From JBAYSY01 sp041675885 (GTDB lineage Bacteria > Pseudomonadota > Alphaproteobacteria > Rhodobacterales > Rhodobacteraceae), in the NCBI GenBank assembly GCA_041675885.1, contig JBAYSY010000017.1:1-54492 (forward strand): a stretch of DNA of 54,492 nucleotides, read 5' to 3'. The translations under genes were made by a program, and so were the position numbers. Positions 41,947-50,290 of this stretch are shown here, piece after piece. Under the pieces are notes generated by a model. It searched no databases. It was not told the origin of the DNA and saw nothing but the letters and a program-made list of their open reading frames with translations. The stretch's first letter is position 1. Every line of letters starts with the position of its first letter.

Positions 41947-42843
41947 CTACTCCAGCCGTTCGGGCAGGGCGAAACCGCGCAGGAACTCCCCGGCTGCCAT
42001 CGGTCGCCGCCCCTCGCGCTGCGCGAGCGTGATCTCGACCGCGCCCGCGCCGCAGGCCACGGTGAGGCCGCCAAGCACCTGCCCCGGCGCCCCCGCACCC
42101 TCGGCCAGCCGGGCGCGCAGGAACTTGATCCGTTCCGCCCCCGCCATGCACCATGCGCCGGGAAAGGGCGAGAGCGCGCGGATATGGCGGCAGACGGCTT
42201 CGGCGGGTTCGGTCCAGTCGATCCGGGCCTCGGCCTTGTCGATCTTGGCGGCGTAGGTCACGCCGTCCTCGGGCTGCGGTTCCGCCGCCAGTTCCGGCAG
42301 CCGTGCCAGCGCCGCCGCGATCAGCCGCGCGCCCATGGCGGCGAGCCGGTCGTGCAGGTCGGCGGCCGTGTCCTCCGGCCCGATCGGCGTCGCCTCGCGC
42401 AGCAGCACCGGGCCGGTGTCCAGCCCCGCCTCCATCCGCATGATGCAGACCCCGGTTTCCGCATCCCCCGCGAGGATCGCCCGCTGGATCGGCGCCGCGC
42501 CGCGCCAGCGCGGCAGCAGCGAGGCGTGGATATTCAGGCAGCCATGGCGCGGCGCATCCAGCACCGGCTGCGGCAGGATCAGCCCATAGGCCGCCACCAC
42601 CGCCACATCGGCCCCGAGCGCGGCGAATTCCGCCTGCACCTGCGCATCGCGCAGGGATACGGGGTGGCGCACCGGCAGCCCGAGTTCCGCCGCCCGCCGC
42701 GCCACCGGCGAGGGGCGCGGCTGCTTGCCCCGGCCCGCCGGGCGCGGCGGCTGGGTATAGACCGCCACGACCTCGTGCTCCGCCGCCACCGCCTCCAGCG
42801 CAGGAACAGAAAAGTCGGGCGTGCCCATGAAAACAACCCTCAT
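41947..42843 (-). CDS. fmt: Methionyl-tRNA formyltransferase
   Basis: A 298-residue enzyme that formylates initiator Met-tRNA. The start MRVVFMGTPDFSVPAL and the catalytic region with Asn-His-Asp chemistry (LNIHASLLPRWRGAAPIQRA near 105-124, then GDAETGVCIMRMEAGLDTGP) are diagnostic. A C-terminal domain follows (from about 205). It overlaps the degenerate deformylase gene by four bases and is the last gene of a def-def-def-fmt operon. Confidence 0.96.
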   Translation of the reverse strand: MRVVFMGTPDFSVPALEAVAAEHEVVAVYTQPPRPAGRGKQPRPSPVARRAAELGLPVRHPVSLRDAQVQAEFAALGADVAVVAAYGLILPQPVLDAPRHGCLNIHASLLPRWRGAAPIQRAILAGDAETGVCIMRMEAGLDTGPVLLREATPIGPEDTAADLHDRLAAMGARLIAAALARLPELAAEPQPEDGVTYAAKIDKAEARIDWTEPAEAVCRHIRALSPFPGAWCMAGAERIKFLRARLAEGAGAPGQVLGGLTVACGAGAVEITLAQREGRRPMAAGEFLRGFALPERLE

Positions 42844-43340
42844 CCCCGCCTCCCCAGCTTTTCGGCCTTCGCCAGCAGCATCCGGCGTTTCAGCGGGCTG
42901 AGCCGGTCGAAATACATCCGCCCGTCCAGATGGTCGATCTGATGCTGCACCGAAGTGGCCCAGAGGTGGACGAAATCGCGCTCCTCGACCGCACCCCCGG
43001 CATTGAGGAACCGCACCGTCACCGCACGGGGCCGCGCGACCACCGCCGAGACGCCGGGCAGGTTGGGGCTGGCCTCCTCATGCTCGCGGAACCGGCCCGA
43101 GGCGTGCAGCACCTCGGGGTTGGCCATCAGCACCGCCTGCCCGCGCGCCTCGGAACAGTCCACCACCGCCAGCCGCAGCATCATGCCGATCTGCACCGCG
43201 GCAAGGCCGACGCCGGGCATGGCCTCCATCGTATCGACCATATCGGCCCAGATCGCGCGGATTTCATCGGTCACGGCCTCGACCGGCACGGCCGGGCTAC
43301 GCAGCCGCCTGTCGGGCCAGGGAACGAAGGGACGGATCAT
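42840..43340 (-). CDS. Peptide deformylase-like protein with lost catalytic residues
   Basis: A 166-residue PDF-fold protein. Motif 1 (GVGLAAVQIG, residues 43-52) is kept apart from Pro to Val. Motif 2, normally EGCLS with the metal-binding Cys, reads EASPNLPG (89-96) with no Cys. Motif 3, normally HExxH, reads VQHQIDHLDG, so the catalytic Glu is Gln134 while both His remain. It should therefore not be an active deformylase. It is kept at full length with ATGA overlaps on both sides, suggesting a retained role. Confidence 0.88.
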   Translation of the reverse strand: MIRPFVPWPDRRLRSPAVPVEAVTDEIRAIWADMVDTMEAMPGVGLAAVQIGMMLRLAVVDCSEARGQAVLMANPEVLHASGRFREHEEASPNLPGVSAVVARPRAVTVRFLNAGGAVEERDFVHLWATSVQHQIDHLDGRMYFDRLSPLKRRMLLAKAEKLGRRG

Positions 43341-43831
43341 CCGGCATACTCCGCCAGCGCCGCCGCCCGCGCCTCGGGCGCGATGCGGTCGAGGGTCAGA
43401 ACCCCGTCCAGATGGTCGGACTCGTGCTGGGCGCAGGTCGCGGCGATCCCGGCGAACCACGCCTGCCGCTCCGCGCCGTCAAGCCCGGTCCAGCGCATCC
43501 GCACCGCCTCGGGCCGCGCCACCTCCACCATGAGGCCGGGGATCGAAAGGCAGCCCTCGGCCCGGCTGGCCATCCCCCCGGACGCCTCGACAATCTCCGG
43601 GTTCACGAACACCAGCGGTTCGGGCGCGCCGTCCTTCCCGGCGACATCCATCACGAACAGCCGCAGCAACACGCCCACCTGCGGCGCGGCAAGGCCGCGG
43701 CCGGGGGCGGCATACATGGTCTCCAGCATGTCTTCGGCCAGACGGCGGATATCGTCCGTCACCTCGCCCACCGCCGCGCAGGGTTGCGCAAGGCGCGGGT
43801 CGGGGTAGCGCAGGATCGGCAGAATGCTCAT
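43337..43831 (-). CDS. def: Peptide deformylase (second copy)
   Basis: A 164-residue metalloenzyme that removes the formyl group from new proteins. Motif 1 GRGLAAPQVG (residues 44-53), motif 2 AEGCLSIPG with metal ligand Cys94, and motif 3 AQHESDHLDG with His136, Glu137 and His140 are intact. The C-terminus is short. It overlaps the degenerate paralogue by four bases. The start at 43831 gives the normal MSILPILRYPDPRL beginning. Confidence 0.92.
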   Translation of the reverse strand: MSILPILRYPDPRLAQPCAAVGEVTDDIRRLAEDMLETMYAAPGRGLAAPQVGVLLRLFVMDVAGKDGAPEPLVFVNPEIVEASGGMASRAEGCLSIPGLMVEVARPEAVRMRWTGLDGAERQAWFAGIAATCAQHESDHLDGVLTLDRIAPEARAAALAEYAG

Positions 43832-43880
43832 GGCGCGGCCATAGCACCCGGTGCGCGCTTCGTCCACGGCGCCACGGCCC

Positions 43881-43915
43881 GTCTTCGCCTTGTCGAAATA
43901 TCCTCGCCGAAGGCT
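43881..43915 (+). repeat. Single GGATATTTC-type motif between def genes
   Basis: GAAATATCCTCGCCGAAGGC matches one arm and flank of the inverted repeats at 41823-41887 and 53739-53820. It lies in the 135-base gap between the first and second def genes. Confidence 0.5.
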
Positions 43916-43966
43916 TCCGCCGCAGGTGGAAACCGCTGCGCCTGCGCAGCGGCCCGCCTGGCCCGG

Positions 43967-44485
43967 TCAGGCCCGCGCCCGCTCGCGCTTCAGCTTTTCC
44001 ATCCGCCGGGTGATCATCTGCCGCTTGATCGGCCCGAGATGGTCGATGAACAGCCGCCCGTTCAGATGGTCGATCTCGTGCTGCACGCAGGTCGCCCACA
44101 GGCCGGAAAAACGCTCCTCCTGCTTCGACCCGTCAAGCGCGGTCCAGCGCACGGCGACTTCGGCGGGGCGGGTCACCTCGGCATATTGCTCGGGGATCGA
44201 GAGGCAGCCCTCCTCGGCGGTGCTGCGCTCTTCCGAGGTCCAGGCGATCTCGGGGTTGATCAGCACCAGTGGCCGCTGTTCCGCCTCCGGATCCTTCACG
44301 CAGTCCATCACCACGATACGCTGCATGACGCCGATCTGCGGCGCGGCAAGGCCGATGCCCGGCGCGTCATACATGGTCTGCAACATGTCCCCGGCCAGCC
44401 GGACGATCTCGGGGGTGATTTCGGCCACCGGTTCGCAAAGCTTCTTGAGCCTCGGGTCGGGATGGATCAGGATCGGGCGTATCAT
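43967..44485 (-). CDS. def: Peptide deformylase (first copy)
   Basis: A 172-residue deformylase with all motifs: GIGLAAPQIG (43-52), EEGCLSIPEQYAEV with Cys94, and VQHEIDHLNGRLFIDHLGP with His136, Glu137 and His140. The C-terminal helix (KRQMITRRMEKLKRERA) is as in the E. coli enzyme. It is probably the main housekeeping enzyme and the first gene of the def-def-def-like-fmt set. Confidence 0.95.
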   Translation of the reverse strand: MIRPILIHPDPRLKKLCEPVAEITPEIVRLAGDMLQTMYDAPGIGLAAPQIGVMQRIVVMDCVKDPEAEQRPLVLINPEIAWTSEERSTAEEGCLSIPEQYAEVTRPAEVAVRWTALDGSKQEERFSGLWATCVQHEIDHLNGRLFIDHLGPIKRQMITRRMEKLKRERARA

Positions 44486-44555
44486 GGCCGGGATTTAGGC
44501 CATGCGATCCCGCTGTGCAATGGCCCGGCGTGCAATGGGGGCGGAGGGACAGAGG

Positions 44556-44665
44556 TGGAAAATATGGAAAGCAGCTCTAAAAATTCCTGCAAATACAGAT
44601 AAATTTTCTGCACAAAAGGCATTTATCGGAAAATTTTCCCAATATATAAAATATATCTGGAACAT
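44556..44665 (+). promoter_or_regulatory. AT-rich island with palindromes upstream of the malY/patB-like gene
   Basis: About 110 bases of strongly AT-rich DNA in a GC-rich genome. It contains GATAAAT (44598-44604) with ATTTATC (44621-44627), a perfect GGAAAATTTTCC palindrome (44628-44639), and TATATAAAATATAT. It lies 60-165 bases before the aminotransferase-fold gene and probably holds its promoter and operator. Confidence 0.6.
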
Positions 44666-44721
44666 CATCCCCCGTCCGCCATATGATCCGCCCGCATCCG
44701 CCCCCCAACACAGGATTCACC

Positions 44722-45894
44722 ATGAGTTTCGACGAGATCATCGACCGCCGCGGCACCCATTCGGCGAAATGGGACATGATGGCGAAAACCTATGACGTGC
44801 CCGCCGATACCGGCCTGCCGATGTGGGTGGCCGACATGGATTTCCGCCCCCCCGCCTGCGTGCAGAGGGCGCTGGAGGGCATGGTTGCGCATGGCGTCTA
44901 TGGCTATTTCGGCGACGACCGCGCCTATCTGGACGCGATCCGCTGGTGGATGTCCACCCGGCACGGCTGGGAGGTGGCGCCCGAGGCGATCCTCACCACC
45001 CACGGGCTGGTGAACGGCACCGGGATCTGCGTCGATGCCTTCACCGCCCCGGGCGACGGGGTTGTGCTGATGACGCCGGTCTACCATGCCTTCGCACGCG
45101 TCATCAAAGCCGCCGGGCGGCAGGTGGTGGAATGTCCGCTGGTGAACAACGGCGGCCGTTACGAGATGGACTTCGACGCCTGGGACGCGCGGATGACCGG
45201 CGCCGAGAAGATGCTGATCCTGTGCTCGCCCCACAACCCCGGCGGAAGGGTCTGGACGGCGGCGGAACTGCGCGGCGTGGCCGATTTCTGCATCCGCCAC
45301 GACCTGATCCTTGTCTCGGACGAGATCCACCACGATCTGGTCATGCCCGGCCACCGGCACATCGCGATGCCGCTGGCCGCGCCGGAGATCGGCGACCGGC
45401 TGGTGATGATGACCGCGACCACCAAGACCTTCAACATCGCGGGCGGCCATACCGGCAATGTCATCATCCCCGACCCCGCGCTGCGGGCCCGCTTCGCGGC
45501 GAAGATCGCCGGGCTGGGGATTTCCGGAAACTCCTTCGGGCTGGTCATGGCCACCGCCGCCTATTCGCCCGAAGGCGCCGCATGGGTGGATGCGCTGGTG
45601 GCGTATCTCGACGACAACCGGCGGCTGTTCGACGCGGGCGTCGGGGCGATCCCCGGCCTTGCCTCGATGCCGCTCGAAGCGACCTATCTCGCCTGGGTCG
45701 ATTTCGCGGGCACCGGGATGGGGCCCGCCGAGTTCACCGCAAGGGTCGAACGCGGCGCGGGCATCGCCGCGAACCACGGCGCAACCTTCGGTATGGGGGG
45801 CGAGAGCTTCCTGCGCTTCAACCTTGCCACCCCGCGCCCGCTGGTCGAACAGGCGGTGGAGCGGCTGCAACGGGCCTTCGCCGACTTGCAGTAG
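44722..45894 (+). CDS. MalY/PatB-type pyridoxal-phosphate C-S lyase (cystathionine beta-lyase)
   Basis: A 390-residue fold-type I PLP enzyme. The MalY/PatB opening FDEIIDRRGTHSAKWDMM with LPMWVADMDF is diagnostic. Substrate and PLP residues are in VYGYFGDDRAYLDAIRWWM, LCSPHNPGGRVW and VSDEIHHDLV; the Schiff-base Lys is in TATTKTFNIAGGHTGNVI near residue 238. It probably cleaves cystathionine or other cysteine conjugates to pyruvate, ammonia and a thiol. It has no operon partners. Confidence 0.9.
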   Translation: MSFDEIIDRRGTHSAKWDMMAKTYDVPADTGLPMWVADMDFRPPACVQRALEGMVAHGVYGYFGDDRAYLDAIRWWMSTRHGWEVAPEAILTTHGLVNGTGICVDAFTAPGDGVVLMTPVYHAFARVIKAAGRQVVECPLVNNGGRYEMDFDAWDARMTGAEKMLILCSPHNPGGRVWTAAELRGVADFCIRHDLILVSDEIHHDLVMPGHRHIAMPLAAPEIGDRLVMMTATTKTFNIAGGHTGNVIIPDPALRARFAAKIAGLGISGNSFGLVMATAAYSPEGAAWVDALVAYLDDNRRLFDAGVGAIPGLASMPLEATYLAWVDFAGTGMGPAEFTARVERGAGIAANHGATFGMGGESFLRFNLATPRPLVEQAVERLQRAFADLQ

Positions 45895-45950
45895 GCCCAA
45901 CCTGCAATGGGCGCAGGGCGGAAAGGGCATCTGGCACGCAATTTTCGCCC

Positions 45951-46173
45951 GGTGCCCCTTGCCCGGAATCAAGGCGCGCAAGCGCCGCCGGGCAGCGGCC
46001 GACCGCCCGCACGGGCGGCCGCTCCTGCAACGTTTCGACACGCGCATACGTCGGGGTATTCGGCACCATAAACTGCCAGGCACAATCGTCGCAGCGGCCC
46101 CCCGCGGTCGGCCGCTGCCCTCTGTTGCGCAGTATATTTGCCCCATTAGCGAAGTCGGCCAAACACGGTCAAC
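45951..46173 (+). repeat. Dispersed GC-rich extragenic repeat, copy 5 (long composite form)
   Basis: Left part TTGCCCGGAATCAAGGCGCG to GGGCGGCCGCT; a central part from TGCAACGTTTCGACACG to TTCGGCACCATAAACTGCC; a right part with CGGTCGGCCGCTGCCCTCTG and a tail ending AAGTCGGCCAAACACGG. The central part is shared only with copy 6. It fills most of the 372-base gap between malY-like and lldD. Confidence 0.78.
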
Positions 46174-46266
46174 AAACGCCACCGCAGGCGAGGGGTGGAC
46201 AGGGCGGGATAATGAGTATTTCTGGAAAGATGAAGCCTGAATGCGCCCCCCTCGCCCCGCGCCGCG

Positions 46267-47430
46267 TCAGGTCCAGCGCGAGGTGAAATCCGCCGGCAGC
46301 AGCAGGTTGTGGCGGCCGAGGTCGTGCACGTCGCGTTCGCCGCACAGTGCCATGGTGGTGTCCAGCTCGCGGTGGATCACCTCCAGCGCCCTGGCCACCC
46401 CGGCCTCGCCCATCGCGCCGAGGCCGTAGACGAAGGCGCGGCCGATGTAGGTGCCGCGCGCCCCCAGCGCCAGCGCCTTGAGCACGTCCTGCCCCGAGCG
46501 GATGCCGCCGTCCATATGCACCTCCACCCGGTCACCCACCGCGTCGACGATGGGCGCGAGCATCCGGATCGACGACAGCGCCCCGTCAAGCTGCCGCCCG
46601 CCGTGGTTCGACACGATGATGGCGTCGGCGCCCACTTCGGCCGCCTTCCGCGCATCGTCGGCATCGAGGATGCCCTTGAGGATCAGCTTGCCGCCCCACT
46701 GTTCCTTGATCTTCGCGATCTTGCCCCAGTCCAGTTGCGGATCGAACTGTTCCGCCGTCCAGGCGGACAGCGAGGACGCATCGCCCACCCCCTGCGCATG
46801 ACCGACGATATTGCCGAAGAACCGCCGCTTCGTCCCCAGCATCCCCAGCCCCCAGCGCCATTTGGTGGCGAGGTTAACCATGGTCGGGATCGTCAGCTTC
46901 GGCGGGGCCGACAGGCCGTTCTTCAGATCCTTGTGCCGCTGGCCGAGGATTTGCAGATCGAGCGTCAGCACCAGCGCCGAGCATTTCGCATCCTTCGCCC
47001 GCTGGATGATCCGCGAGACGAAATCCTGATCGCGCATCACGTAAAGCTGGAACCAGAACGGCGCGTCGGTGTTCGCCGCCACGTCCTCGATCGAGCAGAT
47101 CGACATGGTGGAGAGCGTGAACGGCACCCCGAACCGGGCCGCGGCGCGGGCGGCGAGGATCTCGCCGTCGGCGTGCTGCATCCCCGTGAGCCCCACGGGG
47201 GCCAGCGCCACCGGCATCGCCACCTCCTGCCCGATCATGGTCGAGCGGGTGGAGCGGTCGGTCATGTCCACCGCCACCTTCTGCCGCAGCCGGATCTCGG
47301 CGAAGTCGGTGACGTTCTCGCGGAAGGTCTGTTCGGTCCAGCTTCCGGATTCCGCGTAGTCGTAGAACATCCGCGGCGCGCGGCGGGCGTGGATGCGGCG
47401 CAGGTCCTCGATACAGGTGATGACGGGCAT
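46267..47430 (-). CDS. lldD: FMN-dependent L-lactate dehydrogenase
   Basis: A 387-residue alpha-hydroxy acid dehydrogenase that oxidises L-lactate to pyruvate and feeds electrons to quinone. The FMN/substrate residues are visible: FYDYAESGSWTEQT near 22, ALAPVGLTGMQHADGE near 75, the catalytic His in IVSNHGGRQLDGA near 270, and HMDGGIRSGQDVLKALALGA near 300. The sequence is close to the LldD group of alphaproteobacteria. It stands alone between two repeats. Confidence 0.9.
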   Translation of the reverse strand: MPVITCIEDLRRIHARRAPRMFYDYAESGSWTEQTFRENVTDFAEIRLRQKVAVDMTDRSTRSTMIGQEVAMPVALAPVGLTGMQHADGEILAARAAARFGVPFTLSTMSICSIEDVAANTDAPFWFQLYVMRDQDFVSRIIQRAKDAKCSALVLTLDLQILGQRHKDLKNGLSAPPKLTIPTMVNLATKWRWGLGMLGTKRRFFGNIVGHAQGVGDASSLSAWTAEQFDPQLDWGKIAKIKEQWGGKLILKGILDADDARKAAEVGADAIIVSNHGGRQLDGALSSIRMLAPIVDAVGDRVEVHMDGGIRSGQDVLKALALGARGTYIGRAFVYGLGAMGEAGVARALEVIHRELDTTMALCGERDVHDLGRHNLLLPADFTSRWT

Positions 47431-47512
47431 GGTGTTCTCCGGGCAGATTGGTCAGATTCCCTTACCAGCGCGCCGGGGAACGGGCAAGAATTTCAGCCCT
47501 GCCACCGGGCCG

Positions 47513-47662
47513 CTCAGAGATGGTTTGAGAATTCGCTCCGGCACGGCAGGTGGCGTGGTTTTCGAGAACCGGAGCGGAGTGTGCTCAATGCACATGAGCA
47601 CCGGAAGCGCAGAAAACCGCGTCAGATGCCCGCTGGAGTAGAATTATCAAACCGTCTCTCAG
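47513..47662. repeat. 150-base MITE-like element overlapping the trpA stop codon
   Basis: The ends are 22-base inverted repeats (47513-47534 and 47641-47662) that match at 19 positions; the core is GGTTTGA and TCAAACC. Inside lie further inverted pairs: GGTTTTC with GAAAACC, and GTGCTCA-atgcaca-TGAGCAC. The right end includes the trpA stop codon (47659-47661). No transposase is encoded. It may be a MITE, or a structured RNA that ends the trpA transcript. Confidence 0.75.
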
Positions 47663-48450
47663 CCCCGGTGCGCGCCTTCGGCCAGTTCCGCGACCCGGGC
47701 CAGCACCTCGGGCGCGGGCCTGCCCTCGCCGATCAGCCTGACGATGGCCGAGCCGACGACGCAGCCATCGGCGATCCCGGCAATCTGCTGCGCGGATTCG
47801 GGGGTCGAGATGCCGAAGCCGACGATGACCGGAAGATCGGTCGCGGCCTTGATCCGGGCGACCTCGGGGGCGACCTCGGCCGCCTGCGCCGCCGCCGCGC
47901 CGGTGATGCCGGTGATCGAGACGTAATAGACGAATCCGCTGGTGTTTTGCAGCACCTTCGGCAGCCGCCGGTTGTCGGTGGTCGGCGTCGCCAGCCGGAT
48001 GAAGTTCAGCCCGGCGGCCTGCGCGGGCAGGCACAGCTCGCTGTCTTCCTCGGGCGGCAGATCGACGACGATCAGCCCGTCGATCCCGGCCTCCTTCGCC
48101 TCGGACAGGAAACGGTCCACCCCGCGCGAATAGATCGGGTTGTAATAGCCCATCAGCACGATCGGCGTGGCGGCATCGCCCGCGCGGAACGCGCGCACCA
48201 TCCCGAGCGTGCGGTCGAGCGTCTGCCCCCCCGCCAGCGCCCGCTGCCCGGCAAGCTGGATCGTCGGCCCGTCGGCCATCGGGTCGGTGAAGGGCATCCC
48301 CAGTTCGATGATATCGACCCCGGCGCCCGGCAGCCCCTTCATCACCGCAAGCGAGGTTTCGGCATCCGGGTCGCCCGCCATGATATAGGCGACGAACGCC
48401 TTGCGCCCCTCGGCCCGCAGGCGGGCGAATGTCTGGTCGATACGGGTCAC
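47659..48450 (-). CDS. trpA: Tryptophan synthase alpha chain
   Basis: A 263-residue subunit that splits indole-glycerol phosphate to indole and glyceraldehyde-3-phosphate. Catalytic Glu is in IDIIELGMPFTDPMADGP near residue 49, Asp in LIVVDLPPEE near 130, and phosphate-binding loops in TPTTDNRRLPKV and IVGFGISTPESAQQ. The start is GTG (MTRIDQTFARLRAEG). The partner trpB is not adjacent. The stop codon lies inside the right end of a MITE-like element. Confidence 0.94.
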   Translation of the reverse strand: MTRIDQTFARLRAEGRKAFVAYIMAGDPDAETSLAVMKGLPGAGVDIIELGMPFTDPMADGPTIQLAGQRALAGGQTLDRTLGMVRAFRAGDAATPIVLMGYYNPIYSRGVDRFLSEAKEAGIDGLIVVDLPPEEDSELCLPAQAAGLNFIRLATPTTDNRRLPKVLQNTSGFVYYVSITGITGAAAAQAAEVAPEVARIKAATDLPVIVGFGISTPESAQQIAGIADGCVVGSAIVRLIGEGRPAPEVLARVAELAEGAHRG

Positions 48451-48527
48451 GTCGTCCCTCCCTCTGGCCCCCCGGTGATGCGGCAGGGGCGCGGAAAAGG
48501 CAAGCCGCCCGTTGCCGGACGCGGGGT

Positions 48528-49013
48528 TCAGAACTCTCGGTGCCAGCGCAGCAACAGCGCGTTCATGCCGGGGTTGAACGAATCGATCCCCGCGTTCGAC
48601 TTGTGGACGACGGCAAGCGACACCGCCCCCACGCCGTCGAACCGCCTGCCCAGTGCCAGCGCGCTGCGGAACTGGAAATTCCCGCCCAGGTCGTTTGCCG
48701 AGCCCGAGGCGCTGTAAAGGCCGGGCAGGACGGAGGTGTCGATGAACCAGTCCGCGCCCAGCGCCCAGCGCGCGGCCAGCCCGATCCCCACGAAAGCATC
48801 GCCCCGGCCGTGCAGATCGGCGGCGACGGCGGCAGAGACCCCGGCGCCTGCGAATTGCGCAAAGGGCGCGCCGCGCAACTCGGCGGAAATCACCGCGCTG
48901 TCGCGGCCACGATCCGACCCGTATCTGGAATGGCCCGCGCCCAGCAGCAGTTCGGCGGCCGGGGCGGCGGTGGCGACAAGGGCGACCGCAAGGGCAAGAA
49001 CAAGCGATTTCAT
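48528..49013 (-). CDS. PagL-like lipid A deacylase (acyloxyacyl hydrolase)
   Basis: A 161-residue outer-membrane beta-barrel protein with a signal peptide ending APAA. The C-terminal part has VVHKSNAGIDSFNPGMN, matching the PagL His-x-Ser (His137, Ser139) and NAG-NPG pattern; alternating beta-strand segments end in the aromatic residue typical of barrels (LLLRWHREF). PagL removes the 3-O acyl chain of lipid A. The Glu of the PagL triad is not obvious. It lies divergent from ychF. Confidence 0.8.
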   Translation of the reverse strand: MKSLVLALAVALVATAAPAAELLLGAGHSRYGSDRGRDSAVISAELRGAPFAQFAGAGVSAAVAADLHGRGDAFVGIGLAARWALGADWFIDTSVLPGLYSASGSANDLGGNFQFRSALALGRRFDGVGAVSLAVVHKSNAGIDSFNPGMNALLLRWHREF

Positions 49014-49166
49014 GGTGATAACAGGATCCTGCGAGTTGTGGGCTCCTTGCACAGGGCGCCGGAATTGTCCAGCCCCCGACCGGGGCGCCGCCCGCCGCAA
49101 AGCGGCCGCTTGATCCGAAGGGGGCCTGTGCCTACAAGCGGCCCGTCACAGCTACCGGAGGTCGGG

Positions 49167-50264
49167 ATGGGGTTCAGGATGGGTATCGTCGGTCTGCCGA
49201 ATGTCGGCAAATCGACGCTTTTCAACGCGCTGACGCGGACGGCGGCGGCGCAGGCGGCGAACTTTCCGTTCTGCACCATCGAGCCCAACGTGGGCGAGGT
49301 CGCGGTGCCCGACGCCCGGCTGGAGCAACTCGCGGCCATCGCGGGCTCGAAACAGATCATCCCCACCCGGATCACCTTCGTCGATATCGCCGGGCTGGTG
49401 CGCGGCGCCTCGAAGGGCGAGGGGCTGGGCAACCAGTTCCTCGCCAATATCCGCGAGGTCGACGCCATCGCCCATGTGCTGCGCTGTTTCGAGGATGGCG
49501 ACATCACCCATGTCGAGGGAAGGATCGACCCGGTGGCCGATGCCGAGACCATCGAGACCGAACTGATGCTGGCCGATATGGAGTCGATCGAGCGGCGCCT
49601 GGCCAACCTCGTCCGCAAGCTCAAGGGCGGCGACAAGGAGGCCGTGGAACAGGACCGGCTGCTGCGCGCGGCGCTTGCGGCGCTGGAGGCCGGGCGCCCG
49701 GCCCGCAGCGTGACCGTCGCGCCCGAGGACGCGAGAACGTGGGAGATGCTCCAGCTTCTGACCGCCAAGCCCGTGCTCTACGTCTGCAACGTCGAGGAAG
49801 CCTCGGCCGCGACCGGCAACGCCCAGACCGCGCTTGTGGCGGAAATGGCGGCGGCGCAGGGCGCGGGCCATGTGGTGATCTCGGCCCGGATCGAGGAGGA
49901 ACTGGCCCAGCTTCCCGCCGGGGAAGCAGCGGAATTCCTTGCCGAAATGGGCCTCGACGAGGCCGGGCTCGACCGGCTGATCCGCGCGGGATACGCGCTG
50001 CTCGGCCTGCGCACCTATTTCACCGTCGGCCCCAAGGAGGCCCGCGCCTGGACCATCCCGGCCGGAACCCTCGCGCCGCAGGCGGCGGGCGTGATCCACG
50101 GCGACTTCGAAAAGGGCTTCATCCGTGCCGAAACCGTGGGTTTCGACGACTACGTGGCCGGAAACGGCGAGGCGGGCGCCAAGGAGGCGGGACGGTTCCG
50201 CGTCGAGGGCAAGACCTACGAGGTGAAGGACGGCGACGTGCTGCACTTCCTGTTCAGCGGGTAA
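49167..50264 (+). CDS. ychF: Ribosome-binding ATPase YchF
   Basis: A 365-residue OBG-family P-loop protein that prefers ATP. G1 GIVGLPNVGKSTLFNALT, G3 FVDIAGLVRGASKGEGLGN, the G4 variant YVCNVEE and a C-terminal TGS domain (about 280-365, ending YEVKDGDVLHFLFSG) are all present. It is preceded by ACCGGAGGTCGGG, a good ribosome site. Known to bind ribosomes and affect the stress response. Confidence 0.96.
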   Translation: MGFRMGIVGLPNVGKSTLFNALTRTAAAQAANFPFCTIEPNVGEVAVPDARLEQLAAIAGSKQIIPTRITFVDIAGLVRGASKGEGLGNQFLANIREVDAIAHVLRCFEDGDITHVEGRIDPVADAETIETELMLADMESIERRLANLVRKLKGGDKEAVEQDRLLRAALAALEAGRPARSVTVAPEDARTWEMLQLLTAKPVLYVCNVEEASAATGNAQTALVAEMAAAQGAGHVVISARIEEELAQLPAGEAAEFLAEMGLDEAGLDRLIRAGYALLGLRTYFTVGPKEARAWTIPAGTLAPQAAGVIHGDFEKGFIRAETVGFDDYVAGNGEAGAKEAGRFRVEGKTYEVKDGDVLHFLFSG

Positions 50265-50290
50265 GGCGGGGCAGCGGACCGGAACACCCT

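Noticed and set aside
44486..44721. SAM-type riboswitch upstream of the C-S lyase gene
   Set aside because: The palindromes do not form a pattern I recognise as a known SAM riboswitch, and the region is too AT-rich for the usual SAM-II core here.
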